DNA of 64,000 nucleotides from Cognatishimia sp. SS12 (lineage in GTDB: Bacteria; Pseudomonadota; Alphaproteobacteria; Rhodobacterales; Rhodobacteraceae): NCBI RefSeq assembly GCF_028369055.1, contig NZ_JAQNCZ010000006.1, forward strand, positions 62,001-126,000, in the 5' to 3' direction. Shown piece after piece: positions 21,019-30,082 of this stretch. The notes under the pieces are model-generated. The model saw only the letters and a program-made list of their open reading frames with translations, made no database searches and had not been told where the DNA came from. Position 1 is the first letter of the stretch; every line of letters begins with the position of its first letter. The translations under genes were made by a program, and so were the position numbers.

Positions 21019-22638
21019 TTAATCGAACAACGTTTCGAAGTTGTTCTTGATGCTATCGCCAATATAGAGCGCCAAGGCCTGTATCGTCGAAGTCGGGTTG
21101 ACCGCCGCAGAGGTCACAAAGATCGAGCCATCGACAATAAAGAGGTTCTTTACATCATGGCTGCGCCCCCAGGCATTCACCACAGAAGTCTCAGGATCAT
21201 GGCCCATGCGGCAGGTGCCCATCTGATGCCAGCCCGCGCGCCACCAAACTGTGTCATCGCCCTTGGTGAGCACTTCTTTTGCGCCCGCCGCCAGCAGCAC
21301 TTCTTTGGCTTTCTCTTCTCCGTGCTTGAGCATTTTCTTGGTGTTCTCGCCCAGGCGATAGGTGATTTTGGGTGCAGGGATGCCGTCACTGTCCTTGAGG
21401 TCAGGATCAAGCGTCACGCAATTCACCTCTTCGGGCAGATCTTCGGTCACCACGGTCAGCCCCGCCAGATAGGGGTAGACGTCATCCATGATGCGCCGAT
21501 GCTCCTGACCCCAAGGGATCGGGTTATCAATCCCATAGCCGCCCAGGGCAAAGGTCATTGGCGTTGTCGACCGACCGGAATGCAACCCGTAGCCGCGCAC
21601 AAACCCGCGCGCGGGATCGGATTCATAAAACTCCTGACTGAGGATCGAGCAGGCCATGGGCCCCTCGTGCCCGCGCATCGGTTTGTCAAAGACCCCCGCC
21701 ACACCCGTCAGCGGGTGGAACATCAGGTTTTTGCCAACAAGGCCAGAGCGATTGGCCAGACCATCGGGAAAGGCCTTTGACTTGGAATTGAGCAGCAAGC
21801 GTGGTGTGCCAATGCCGTTACAGGCAACAACCACCATCTCGGCCCGCTGTTCATGCAGCTGCCCGTCTTTGTCAAAATAGAGAACGCCGGTGGCAAACCC
21901 CGTGTCGGAATCCACCAGAATTTCCGCAACCCGCGCGTGGGTGCGCAACTCGACCCCGGCGTTTTCAAGGATCGGCCAATAGGTGAAATTCGTGCCACCC
22001 TTGGCCCCCGCCGCACAGCCCAGATCACAGGTGCCTGCGTTGACGCATTTCTGCCGCCCGTCATGGTCCTGGCTGAGGATCGAAACATCCGACGGCCACC
22101 AGTGCCAGCCCTTTTCGTTAAAGCCCTTGGCCAGGGTCTGCCCCAGGGTCCCGATGGGAATGGGCGGCAGGTCCGGCGTGTAATCGGGATAAGCCGGGTT
22201 GCCGCCCAAACCCGACACGCCGGTGTTGCGATCATTGGCCTCATAGAAAGGTTCAAGCGTCGCATAATCAATGGGCCAATCCTCAGCGACACCATCCAGG
22301 GTTTTCGCGCGGAAATCTGATGGCTTCATCCGTGGCCAATGGCCCAGAAAATTCATGGTGGAGCCACCGACCCCATTCCAATTCACCGGCGCAATGCAAC
22401 TGTCGCTGTTGTTGATCGGATAGTCTTCTTTGGCGCCGCGCACATTCGGATCGACGGAAAAATAGCTGTAGCGCGACAGTTCATAATCGTCTCGCCGGCT
22501 GGGGAAATCCTTGTCCTGCAGGTGCCCGCCCTGTTCCAGACACAGAATACGCATGCGTGTTTCAAGCAGGGACCATGCAATGGCCGCACCTGATGCGCCC
22601 GCCCCGATGATCAAGACGTCTACTGGTTCATTTTTCAT
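21019..22638 (-). CDS. GMC-family FAD-dependent dehydrogenase
   Basis: The 539-residue flavoenzyme has the N-terminal ADP-binding motif LIIGAGASGAAIAW, the WNGVGGSTMNFLGHW flavin block and the C-terminal HQMGTCRMG...NPTSTIQALAL active-site region of the gluconate 2-dehydrogenase/glucoside 3-dehydrogenase branch. It should oxidise a sugar, polyol or glycoside hydroxyl and pass electrons to a separate acceptor. No signal peptide is visible. The next gene upstream in the operon encodes a small subunit-3-like protein, the usual partner. A cytochrome c subunit is missing. Sugar-uptake genes follow upstream on the same strand. The exact substrate is unknown. Confidence 0.85.
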   Translation of the reverse strand: MKNEPVDVLIIGAGASGAAIAWSLLETRMRILCLEQGGHLQDKDFPSRRDDYELSRYSYFSVDPNVRGAKEDYPINNSDSCIAPVNWNGVGGSTMNFLGHWPRMKPSDFRAKTLDGVAEDWPIDYATLEPFYEANDRNTGVSGLGGNPAYPDYTPDLPPIPIGTLGQTLAKGFNEKGWHWWPSDVSILSQDHDGRQKCVNAGTCDLGCAAGAKGGTNFTYWPILENAGVELRTHARVAEILVDSDTGFATGVLYFDKDGQLHEQRAEMVVVACNGIGTPRLLLNSKSKAFPDGLANRSGLVGKNLMFHPLTGVAGVFDKPMRGHEGPMACSILSQEFYESDPARGFVRGYGLHSGRSTTPMTFALGGYGIDNPIPWGQEHRRIMDDVYPYLAGLTVVTEDLPEEVNCVTLDPDLKDSDGIPAPKITYRLGENTKKMLKHGEEKAKEVLLAAGAKEVLTKGDDTVWWRAGWHQMGTCRMGHDPETSVVNAWGRSHDVKNLFIVDGSIFVTSAAVNPTSTIQALALYIGDSIKNNFETLFD

Positions 22639-22660
22639 GTTTCGTCCTCTCTCAAAACAC

Positions 22661-23110
22661 CTAGGCGTTTCGGTAGATTTGTCCGCGCCGCCGGACCGGA
22701 GCGGTCAATTCGGCAAGGCTTTCGGCGCTTTCGCTCGGGACAGGATAGCCTTCGGGATGGATCGGGTGGGCCCCGACACCAACATACGGTCGCGTATCGG
22801 GGCGGCTGTAATAGCCCATATAGGTCAGGCGCACGAGGCAGGCGAAGGGTGCCGGGACAGCGGCTTCCGTCGCCTTGAGCACCGCGACCTGCGCTGCTGC
22901 GCTCTGGCTCAGGAAGTCGGGTGCTGTTTTGGACACATGGTCCAAAACAGCGGTGACAGTGCCAACCGGATCTTCGGCGAAAGGGGTTGCCGTGGGGAGA
23001 AATTCGGCAACCCCCAACGCGCCCGCCCCGGGGGCCGACCCATCGGCCCGCGGCGGAATGAGGTGGTCAAGAATGACGTTCAGCAGTTCAGATTGCGCCT
23101 TCGTCCACAT
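22661..23110 (-). CDS. Gluconate 2-dehydrogenase subunit 3-like small subunit
   Basis: The 149-residue protein starts with an amphipathic helix (LLNVILDHLIPPRADGSAPGAG) and has the central LTYMGYYSRPDTRPYVG segment. This fits the small accessory subunit that accompanies GMC sugar dehydrogenases. Family members often carry a twin-arginine signal; this one does not, so both subunits may be cytoplasmic. ATG 23110 is chosen over GTG 23116 because AGGGAG lies at correct spacing only for the ATG. It sits 22 bp upstream of the GMC gene and just downstream of the sugar permease gene. Confidence 0.65.
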   Translation of the reverse strand: MWTKAQSELLNVILDHLIPPRADGSAPGAGALGVAEFLPTATPFAEDPVGTVTAVLDHVSKTAPDFLSQSAAAQVAVLKATEAAVPAPFACLVRLTYMGYYSRPDTRPYVGVGAHPIHPEGYPVPSESAESLAELTAPVRRRGQIYRNA

Positions 23111-23121
23111 TGTCACACTCC

Positions 23122-24345
23122 CTATCGACCCGTGCCAGTGCCGGAACGGGACAGCGCATCAATCGCCACAGCCAGCAGCAAAATAGCGCCTGAGAACATC
23201 AATTTGTCCGCAGCGCTGGCCCCTGAAAGATCAAGGCCATTGCCCAGCGACCCGATAACAAGCGCACCCAAAATGGCATTCCAGACAGAGCCGCGCCCGC
23301 CAAAGAGCGACGTGCCCCCGATCACTGCAGCACCAATGCTTTCCAGCAAGAGAGAGCCGCCCGCAAACGCCGTGTATGAGACAGAGCCAAACCGGGATGC
23401 CCCAAAGATACCACCAATCGCGGCCAAAATCCCGACCAAGGCAAAAGCCGACACACGAATTCGTTTGACGTCCATGCCCACCCGGCGCGCGCTTTCGCTA
23501 TTGCCGCCGACCGCAAAGAGGGATCGACCATAAGGCGTTGACGTGGTGATCCAGCCAATGAGGGCCGTCAGACCCATCAAGAGCAGGATCAAAAGCGGCA
23601 ACGACCGATAGGCATTCATCGTTAAGACACCGGCAAAGATCAGCACCGCGAAAAACGCAACTTGGCCCCAGATCGCGGTTGTTGAGTCGAGCTCTAGCCC
23701 CAGCGCCTTGCGCTGCGCCTGACGCCGCAGGGCCATGGCCGCCACGAAAACAACCAGCAGCGCCGCGATCACCAGCCCCCAGAAATCAGGGATCAGAATG
23801 CGGGCAATCGCGCGAACAAACGGATCACCGACGTTGAGATTGCCGGTAGGCAGAATTTTCTGCATCAGGCCCTGATAGCCCAGCAGACCCGCCAGCGTCA
23901 CCACGAACGAAGGAATACCGACATAGGCCACCAACAGCCCCTGCGCCGCCCCCATGATGGCACCAACGCCCATGACGATCAGGCAGGCCAGCCAGCCGGG
24001 CACACCCGCCAGCACCATGACGCCCAAAAGCGCAGCACAAACGCCGGCTGTTGCGGCAGCAGACAGGTCAATGTCACCCAGCAACAGAACAATCGTGATC
24101 CCCACAGCGAGGGTCGCAATCACAGCGGATTGCATAAACAGGTTGTAGATGTTGCGCGGACTAAGGAAGACAAAACGCACCTCATCCACTGACGGATCGG
24201 TGAAATATTCAAAAAGCGGGACCGCAAGCCCGAAGTATGTCCAGATTGCTGCCAGCGCAAGCAATACCGGGACAAAGGCGCCGAACTTGGTTTCGCGCAT
24301 GATGCGCAAACGATCGACGAAGGTAAGTTTAGCCTCAGACTGCAT
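23122..24345 (-). CDS. Sugar ABC transporter permease (XylH/RbsC-like)
   Basis: The 407-residue membrane protein has about ten hydrophobic segments and the BPD_transp_2 signatures of CUT2 permeases (LLLGDIDLSAAATAGV, VVTLAGLLGYQGL, GGNSESARRVGMDVKRIR, AAVIGGTSLFGGRGSVWNAILGAL). Its length with an insertion near the middle resembles XylH. ATG 24345 is preceded by GAGG at six bases; an in-frame ATG lies four codons upstream. The start overlaps the ATPase gene by 11 bp. It forms the membrane channel of the transporter with the two genes upstream. Confidence 0.9.
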   Translation of the reverse strand: MQSEAKLTFVDRLRIMRETKFGAFVPVLLALAAIWTYFGLAVPLFEYFTDPSVDEVRFVFLSPRNIYNLFMQSAVIATLAVGITIVLLLGDIDLSAAATAGVCAALLGVMVLAGVPGWLACLIVMGVGAIMGAAQGLLVAYVGIPSFVVTLAGLLGYQGLMQKILPTGNLNVGDPFVRAIARILIPDFWGLVIAALLVVFVAAMALRRQAQRKALGLELDSTTAIWGQVAFFAVLIFAGVLTMNAYRSLPLLILLLMGLTALIGWITTSTPYGRSLFAVGGNSESARRVGMDVKRIRVSAFALVGILAAIGGIFGASRFGSVSYTAFAGGSLLLESIGAAVIGGTSLFGGRGSVWNAILGALVIGSLGNGLDLSGASAADKLMFSGAILLLAVAIDALSRSGTGTGR

Positions 24346-25147
24346 TTTTTGCCTCATCTATACCACGTGTCATCGCAACGACGATCTCGTCCGGCGTGGT
24401 GTCTTTTGTATTCCAGATGCCGACATTGCCCCCGTGACGGATCACGCAGATACGATCCGCAATTTCAAAAATGTCCCGCATGTTGTGTGAGATATAAACC
24501 ACGGCATGATTGGTCTCGCGCAGGCGTTTGACCACATTCAGAACCTGCCGGGTCTGGGCCACGCCGAGCGCGGCGGTCGGCTCATCCAACATCACAACGC
24601 TGCTTTCTGCGCCCACAGCCCGCGCAATCGCAATCGCTTGGCGCTGGCCACCGGACAGGCCGCCGACCGTCGCGCGCACCGATTTCAGCGTGCGCACCTC
24701 AAGGCGATCAATCGCCTTCTGGGCTTTGACCTCCATCCGCAGATCATCAATCGGCCTCAGGAATCGCGGCAAGAATTTCCAACCGGGTTTGACCGGCTCT
24801 GCGCCCAGTGACAGATTAGCCGCCACATCAAGGTTCTCGCAAAGTGCAAGGTCCTGATAAACAATCTGAATACCCAAACCGCCTGCATCATGTGGGCTGT
24901 TGACGGTCACTTCCTGGTCATCCAACCAAAAGGTGCCTTCGTCCGCGACATGAGCCCCTGCCAGAACTTTCATCAGGGTTGATTTGCCCGCACCGTTATC
25001 CCCAACGAGGGCCATAACTTCGCCACGCGCGACTTCAAAATCGACACCGCGCAGGGCTTCTACTCCGCCAAAGCGTTTCTTAATTCCCGCAACTTTCAGA
25101 TGCGGTGGTGGGGCATCACGCCCCACCATCATTTTTTCGATTGTCAT
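24335..25147 (-). CDS. Sugar ABC transporter ATPase, single-domain
   Basis: The 270-residue protein has one ABC domain: Walker A GDNGAGKST, Q-loop IVYQD, signature LSGGQRQAI, Walker B VVMLDEPTAAL and switch ISHN. CUT2 importers usually have a fused two-domain ATPase of about 500 residues. The single-domain form, as in FrcA of rhizobia, must act as a homodimer. It lies 10 bp downstream of the binding-protein gene and overlaps the permease gene. Confidence 0.9.
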   Translation of the reverse strand: MTIEKMMVGRDAPPPHLKVAGIKKRFGGVEALRGVDFEVARGEVMALVGDNGAGKSTLMKVLAGAHVADEGTFWLDDQEVTVNSPHDAGGLGIQIVYQDLALCENLDVAANLSLGAEPVKPGWKFLPRFLRPIDDLRMEVKAQKAIDRLEVRTLKSVRATVGGLSGGQRQAIAIARAVGAESSVVMLDEPTAALGVAQTRQVLNVVKRLRETNHAVVYISHNMRDIFEIADRICVIRHGGNVGIWNTKDTTPDEIVVAMTRGIDEAKNAV

Positions 25148-25157
25148 TGGTCTGTGC

Positions 25158-26219
25158 TTAGCTACAGAAATCTGTGGCTGCGGCTTCGCCTTGGCACACG
25201 GCCTCTTTCGTGACCGTCGGATCGTTTTCGATCACATAAGACACGCCCTCCGCGCCCACAGCTGAATAGCTGTCGACCGGCACAAATGCGACATCCGCAC
25301 CAACGCCGTTCTGCACAACTTCTGTCGCGATATCAGAAGTGTCCTGACCGTTGATCAGACGCAGCGTAACTTCTGCCGCGGCCCAACCCATTTCATGCAA
25401 CGGACGCCAGCCACACTGGGTCTGTTTGCCCAGCAGCATCAGTTGCTGTGCCTGTATGGTGCAGTCCAGACCGGAAACCGGCACAGTGCCTGCCATGCCC
25501 TGCTCTTCCATCGAAGCAATTGCGGCACCGGCGTTCCCATCGTTTGACGACACAACACCCTGAACATTGTTGTTCAGCTGCGTCAGAGCCTGATCCATCG
25601 AGCGACGGGCAATCGCAGGGTCCCAACCCGGGGTCCAGTTTTCATAGCCCAGCACACGCTCGCCAGAGTCAAACAGCGGCTGCAGTACAGACATCTGCCC
25701 CGCCGCAATCACACCTGCGTTCGGATCCGTAGGAGAGCCTTTCAGCATCACCAGCGTATCGCCGGACTTGGTGTTGTCGACAACGTGCTGCGCCTGCGCC
25801 GCACCCGTCGCGAACATGTCCGCCTGCACCCAGAACTTTGTATTCGGGGAGTTGATCATGCGGTCATAGGCAATGGTTGGAACGCCTTCTTCGGCGGCTG
25901 TGTCTGCAATAATGGCAGAGCTTTCACCGTCGATCGGGATCACAACCAACACCTTCGCGCCCTGCGTCAGCGCCTGCTCTGCCTGGCGTTGCTGCACGGA
26001 TGTGTCGTTATTGGCGTTGAAGACTTCGACTTTGATATCAGGCGCAATTTCCGCCATCTTTTCAACAAATGCGGCTGCATCTTGCTGCTCCCAACGCGGA
26101 TTCACGTTTTCAGGCAGCAAAAGGGCAACTGTATCTGCAGAAGCTGTGGTGGTTGCGGCTGCAATAGCCATGGATGCTACACCCCCTGCAAGCAGGGATT
26201 TAGTCACTTTAGAAAACAT
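25158..26219 (-). CDS. Periplasmic sugar-binding protein (XylF/FrcB-like)
   Basis: The 353-residue protein has a signal peptide (KVTKSLLAGGVASMAIAAATTTASA, cleaved about residue 29) followed by a type I periplasmic binding fold (VALLLPENVNPRWEQQD..., VLVVIPIDGESSA, IAYDRMI). That fold is typical of CUT2 xylose/fructose-type binding proteins. Two cysteines near LDCTIQ and TQCGW may pair. Two adjacent ATGs follow AGGAGG; the second (26219) has the better spacing. It heads a transporter operon with a 5' leader region of several hundred bases that holds palindromes. The ligand is unknown; the neighbouring GMC dehydrogenase may act on the same sugar. Confidence 0.88.
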   Translation of the reverse strand: MFSKVTKSLLAGGVASMAIAAATTTASADTVALLLPENVNPRWEQQDAAAFVEKMAEIAPDIKVEVFNANNDTSVQQRQAEQALTQGAKVLVVIPIDGESSAIIADTAAEEGVPTIAYDRMINSPNTKFWVQADMFATGAAQAQHVVDNTKSGDTLVMLKGSPTDPNAGVIAAGQMSVLQPLFDSGERVLGYENWTPGWDPAIARRSMDQALTQLNNNVQGVVSSNDGNAGAAIASMEEQGMAGTVPVSGLDCTIQAQQLMLLGKQTQCGWRPLHEMGWAAAEVTLRLINGQDTSDIATEVVQNGVGADVAFVPVDSYSAVGAEGVSYVIENDPTVTKEAVCQGEAAATDFCS

Positions 26220-26222
26220 CAT

Positions 26223-26936
26223 TTCCTCCTTCTGATGTTTCGATGCTTAATTTGCATCTGTTTGATGGGTAGAGCCCTCCAAAGCTCACTGTGTTGCAGA
26301 TCAAAAAGAGTCTGCAGATCACGTAATTCGCCCATCTGTCGAATTCGCGATAAGATCTCGCCCTGGGCACGTGGCTAATGCGCCGCATCAAGCGATTTCA
26401 TGTCCGTGGGAAAGACCCCTCTGAGGTGCTCAGAGTGACGACCGTTCTTGTCCCTCGGATGATATTCTGTCTGCCTTGCGGCCTCCCATGTGTCTGTGTT
26501 CCGCGCGGCCCTGCGGCACTTCTGCGGCGCGGGACGCTTTGATTTTTGATGGACTGCAAGCTCTCAGAGGCGGCACCTCAGTTGATTCGGGCAGTCGATC
26601 AACTTATTCATAATATGAATTAAACATACTACATTTTTTGTGTCCATCTTTTTTTTCGACACGCGGATCTTTAAAAATTCTTATTTATTTACAGACATTT
26701 ATTTCCAGAACGGGTTGAGAATGCCACTCGCGGGCACAAGGTCTTTTACTGTGGCTGGCGCGAGGATCACGCACGCCTCACGCGAGTTCCTTCTGGCCGA
26801 TTCCAACGTCTGGCAAGGCGGGTTTCGTCGCTTGCGCCCACGCCCCAACCGAATGGCAAAACGCCAACTCGTTATTGTGGTCACTCGGGCGGCGTCGTAA
26901 GTTGGCAAGAAATCGAAATGGCAAGCGAGGCAACAG
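26223..26936. other. Long intergenic region between binding-protein and MarR genes
   Basis: I see no convincing gene in this stretch. The left part is GC-rich with a small inverted repeat (CTCTGAG/CTCAGAG at 26419-26435). The middle (26580-26700) turns AT-rich and holds palindromes. The right part has a weak open frame without a good start. It must contain the promoters of the leftward sugar-transport operon and the rightward marR gene, and is the natural place for regulator binding. Confidence 0.6.
26581..26620. promoter_or_regulatory. Candidate operator: palindrome cluster
   Basis: ATTCATAATATGAAT at 26606-26620 is a perfect 15-bp palindrome in an AT-rich patch. Directly to its left is an inverted repeat GTTGAT...ATCAAC (26581-26603). 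Perfect AT-rich palindromes of this size are typical MarR-family sites, and a marR gene lies 316 bp to the right. Binding is inference. Confidence 0.4.
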
Positions 26937-27458
26937 GTGCCCGAAGACGACCTTGGCAATGACGACCTGGTGAAACACTGGGCCCCACGAGTTCCTTTGA
27001 ATGAAACTCTGCCCGCCCGCCTGCTGCGCGCGCGTGATGCGTTGATGCAATTTTATCGCCCATTGTTCAAAAATGCTGGGGTCACAGAGGCGCAATGGCG
27101 GATCTTGCGGAGCCTTTACGAAGAAACCTCGGTCGAGCCGCAGGTCCTGTCCAAACGGGCGTTCATGCAGCCGCCAAACGTGTCGCGTGTTTTGCGCGAG
27201 TTGGTCGACCTCGGCCTCGCAAAGCGTTTGGTTGCCAAGCGCGACAAACGACGCGCCCCCGTCGCGCTGACGCCGAAAGGGCGCGAGGTCTGCGCTGAAA
27301 TCGGTCAAAAGATCGAAGAAAAGGCAACCTTGCTCGCGGCGGAAACTGATCAGGACGTCATTCAAGAACTGCACCGCCTTTTAAAAATCGTGATCGAATT
27401 TCCTGACCAGCACCGTGCTTTGCTCGACACTGCTGAGAGCGACAAGAACGCAGATTAA
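26937..27458 (+). CDS. MarR-family transcriptional regulator (HpaR-like)
   Basis: The 173-residue protein has a winged-helix core: VTEAQWRILRSLYEE, then the recognition helix region KRAFMQPPNVSRVLRELVDLGLAKR, then the wing DKRRAPVALTPKGREV. Flanking helices provide dimerisation. It resembles HpaR/HpcR regulators of aromatic or other catabolic operons. The start is GTG at 26937. Its 3' end overlaps the convergent hydrolase gene by 4 bp. It is the only regulator between the two halves of the catabolic cluster and may control both, including the divergent promoter at 29.2 kb. Confidence 0.85.
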   Translation: MPEDDLGNDDLVKHWAPRVPLNETLPARLLRARDALMQFYRPLFKNAGVTEAQWRILRSLYEETSVEPQVLSKRAFMQPPNVSRVLRELVDLGLAKRLVAKRDKRRAPVALTPKGREVCAEIGQKIEEKATLLAAETDQDVIQELHRLLKIVIEFPDQHRALLDTAESDKNAD

Positions 27459-28186
27459 GCCTGCACAGACAAAAAGCGCAGAGCCGCTTGCTGGAACTCA
27501 GGCGCTCTCAGGGCGGACTGATGATCCCCCGGAACCCTGACAAGCTGGCTGTCCGGCACAAGCGCACAGAGATCTTCGATCTGTGTGCACATCGGATCAG
27601 CCTCCCCCGCGACAAACAAGGTTTCTCCCTTTGGGGATTCCGCCTGTGGATCAAAGCGATCGACACCGATGCCCTGCATCATATGCAAGACAGAATGAGG
27701 CATGTCAGTGCCCGCAACCAGGCCCGATATACGCGCAGTCACAGGATCCGCAGGCGTCACCCCGGTGTCAATGAACTGATGCGCCGCCTCATAATCCACA
27801 ACCGCAAGCGGATCGCGCGTGCTGATGCCGCCCAGAACCAACCGCCTGATTTTCGCAGGATGACGCGCGGCGCAGGCCCAGGCCAATCTTGCCCCCAGCG
27901 AATAGCCGACCAGATCGATTGTGCCGCCCGCGTCGTCGGCCAAAGCAATCACATGATCGACAATTTTTTCTATCGACACCGCATCGGGTGCGGTGACTTC
28001 TGCGCTGTTCCCATGGGCAGGCAGGTCAAAAACATGCGCCGGGCGTCCGCCGCGCACGCAGATGTCTGCCCAGTGCTGCGCGGGCCAGTCGCGCGCGCCG
28101 GACGAGGTCATGCCGTGCAGAAATACGATCGGAACGCCGCCCTCTGTCGCGGGCGCTGTGCTGGTAAGGTGCATAAATGGGACCAT
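27455..28186 (-). CDS. Alpha/beta hydrolase
   Basis: The 243-residue protein has the oxyanion block VFLHGMTSSG, a nucleophile elbow GYSLGA with Ser, an acid in FVAGEADPMC and the catalytic His in GDHQSAL near the end. It is a cytoplasmic esterase, lactonase or C-C hydrolase of the fold; the class cannot be set from sequence alone. GGAGGG precedes ATG 28186 by nine bases. It lies between the marR gene and an aldo/keto reductase, 15 bp downstream of the latter, so it is probably co-transcribed with it. A lactonase acting after sugar oxidation would fit the context, but that is inference. Confidence 0.8.
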   Translation of the reverse strand: MVPFMHLTSTAPATEGGVPIVFLHGMTSSGARDWPAQHWADICVRGGRPAHVFDLPAHGNSAEVTAPDAVSIEKIVDHVIALADDAGGTIDLVGYSLGARLAWACAARHPAKIRRLVLGGISTRDPLAVVDYEAAHQFIDTGVTPADPVTARISGLVAGTDMPHSVLHMMQGIGVDRFDPQAESPKGETLFVAGEADPMCTQIEDLCALVPDSQLVRVPGDHQSALRAPEFQQAALRFLSVQA

Positions 28187-28201
28187 GTGATCATTCCCTC
28201 C

Positions 28202-29200
28202 TTAATATGTAATTAAATCTGCTTGGGGCGGGCGTCGCCGGGCGCGCTGCCCTTCGGAGGGCACATGTTTGTCGAGCCAAAATGGCGCCATGCGCGCGCG
28301 AATATCAGCGCCATGCGTTCGTGCCAGGGACAGCGCGCCCAGGTTCTCTTCGAGTTGCGCCATCTGCGAGACCCCGAATAACACATTAGCCGTGGCCGGG
28401 TTGGCCAAGCAAAAGGCCAGAACCGCCTGCGCCGGGGTCGCGTCAAAGTCGCGGGCGACCTTCGCAATCTCGGGCGCGGCCGCAATAATGCGCGCGCGAA
28501 TATCTCCGGGGTCCGCACCAATTTTGCGATTGGGCGTCTTAAGCGCCAGGATACCGCCTTCCAGACAGTCAGACGCCTGAAGCGCCAATTTGCCGGATCC
28601 AAACAGGCTGCCGTACCCGGCACCTTCGGCCATCGAGCGGCGCACAGGGCTGTATTTGAGCTGTGCAAAACTCGGGCCAATCATCCCGCTTTGCGCCGCG
28701 TAGTCGAGTGCCGCATGGGTATCTGACAGAACCCAATTGTTGATACCCCATGACTGAACAAGCCCGTCGGCAATCAATTCATTCACCGCCGTCACGACCC
28801 TGGGGATATCGAGCCGCTCAAAATAATCGCCCAGAACAATCGTTTCAAACCGGTCGGTCCCAATCCGGTCCAGACTGGTTTCGATTTGCTCACGAAAGCT
28901 CAGCTCGGGATACTTCCAAAGCCAAAGCTTGCCGCAAAGCTGAATCTCTTCACGCTTCAGCCCGCTGTCGCGCCAGGCATTTCCAAACAAGATATCGGTT
29001 TGTGAATGTTCAGAATGCGGACCCATATTATAATGGGCGACATCGAAAAACGCGCAGCCTTCTGCTTGGGCGCGACAGATCAGCTCAACCGCGCTATCGG
29101 GCGTCATCCGATCCCAAGTGTTCCATGAACCCAATGAAAACAAAGGATATTTATTGCCAGTCGCATCGAGTTTTCGACGATCAACATCGCTTTCGGTCAT
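28202..29200 (-). CDS. Aldo/keto reductase-like protein lacking the catalytic His
   Basis: The 332-residue protein fits the AKR barrel: SLGSWNTWDRM at strand 1, FFDVAHYNMG with the catalytic Asp and Tyr, GKLWLW with Lys, then LDRIGTDRFETIVLGDYF. In canonical AKRs the last block reads DLxLIHxP, with a catalytic His; here that position is Gly. GINNWVLS and the NADP-binding C-terminal part (VLFGVSQMAQLEENL) are kept. GGGGGAG precedes ATG 29200; the frame is open seven codons upstream. It diverges from the SDR-led operon. A paralogue at 31.2 kb shares the same odd motifs, so the pair probably acts in one pathway. Confidence 0.82.
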   Translation of the reverse strand: MTESDVDRRKLDATGNKYPLFSLGSWNTWDRMTPDSAVELICRAQAEGCAFFDVAHYNMGPHSEHSQTDILFGNAWRDSGLKREEIQLCGKLWLWKYPELSFREQIETSLDRIGTDRFETIVLGDYFERLDIPRVVTAVNELIADGLVQSWGINNWVLSDTHAALDYAAQSGMIGPSFAQLKYSPVRRSMAEGAGYGSLFGSGKLALQASDCLEGGILALKTPNRKIGADPGDIRARIIAAAPEIAKVARDFDATPAQAVLAFCLANPATANVLFGVSQMAQLEENLGALSLARTHGADIRARMAPFWLDKHVPSEGQRARRRPPQADLITY

Positions 29201-29219
29201 GATCTCCCCCCAACAAATC

Positions 29220-29284
29220 ACTATTTTTTATAGTAGATAATTATCAATATAAATAAATATTGACTACACAAAAAGTTTTGTCAA
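29220..29284. promoter_or_regulatory. AT-rich divergent promoter region with nested inverted repeats
   Basis: Between the two diverging catabolic units lie ACTAT-TTTTT-ATAGT (29220-29234), the palindrome GATAATTATC (29236-29245), and ACAAAA-AG-TTTTGT (29268-29281). The last is nested near TTGAC...GTCAA (29260-29284). TTGACT could also serve as a -35 box for the rightward operon. The patch is far more AT-rich than its surroundings. These are candidate sites for the nearby MarR regulator. Confidence 0.5.
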
Positions 29285-29347
29285 ACATAAGGGCAAGCGT
29301 GTCCCCTCGCCGGTACACGCATCACCAAACTGATTGGGAGGATCGGT

Positions 29348-30082
29348 TTGACAGACAAACGATGTGTGGTCGTCACTGGCGCTGCCAGCGGCCTCGGGAA
29401 ATCAATTGCAACTGCTTTCGCTCAGAACGGCGATTTCGTCTTTGTGGCCGACATTGACGGTGACGCGGCACATGCCGTGGCCGAAGCTCTGGGCGGGCGC
29501 GCGGTCCAGATGGATATTGCGGATGCAGCCTCTGTCCAAGAGGCCGCCAGCGCCATCTTCGAACACAGTGGGCGCGTTGATGTTCTGATCAATAATGCCG
29601 GCATCGTCGGGGGGCGCGGCAGCGTCGTTGATCTTGACCTTGAGGTTTTGCGCCGGGCCCTCACGGTCAACGTTCTGGGCACTTGGACGGTGACGCAGGC
29701 CATTGGGCGCAAGATGCAGGCCCGCAAAGCGGGAACAATCATCAATATCACCTCAATTGGGGCCCGTCAGCCGACGCCAGAAATGGGCCACTACGAAGCC
29801 AGCAAGGCGGCGATTGAGGCCATCACCCGCACGACCGCGATTGAAATGGCCCCCTTTGGCATCCGCGCCAATGCCATTGCGCCGGGTCCCGTTGTCACGC
29901 CAATGACCCAGCGTCTGGTCGAAAACCCCGACGCGCGGGCCGCCTGGGAGGCGCGCATTCCGCTCGGGACGATTGCCGAGGTCGATCAAATCGCACCTGC
30001 AGCCCTCTTTCTAGCGAGCGCGGCAGCTAGCCACATTACCGGCACCAGCCTGACCATTGATGGGGGGCAACTTTTGAAATGA
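29348..30082 (+). CDS. Short-chain dehydrogenase/reductase
   Basis: The 244-residue classical SDR has the cofactor loop TGAASGLG, the NNAG block, catalytic Ser in NITSIGA and Y-E-A-S-K. An acidic residue after strand 2 (VADID) predicts NAD rather than NADP. The start is TTG at 29348, supported by GGGAGG five bases upstream. It is the first gene of a nine-gene plus-strand operon and overlaps the next dehydrogenase (ATGA). It probably oxidises a hydroxyl of a sugar- or polyol-like substrate. Confidence 0.9.
   Translation: MTDKRCVVVTGAASGLGKSIATAFAQNGDFVFVADIDGDAAHAVAEALGGRAVQMDIADAASVQEAASAIFEHSGRVDVLINNAGIVGGRGSVVDLDLEVLRRALTVNVLGTWTVTQAIGRKMQARKAGTIINITSIGARQPTPEMGHYEASKAAIEAITRTTAIEMAPFGIRANAIAPGPVVTPMTQRLVENPDARAAWEARIPLGTIAEVDQIAPAALFLASAAASHITGTSLTIDGGQLLK

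Noticed and set aside
26778-27374. Minus-strand 198-codon frame across the marR gene
   Set aside because: It is antisense to the MarR winged helix and has no motif or ribosome site.
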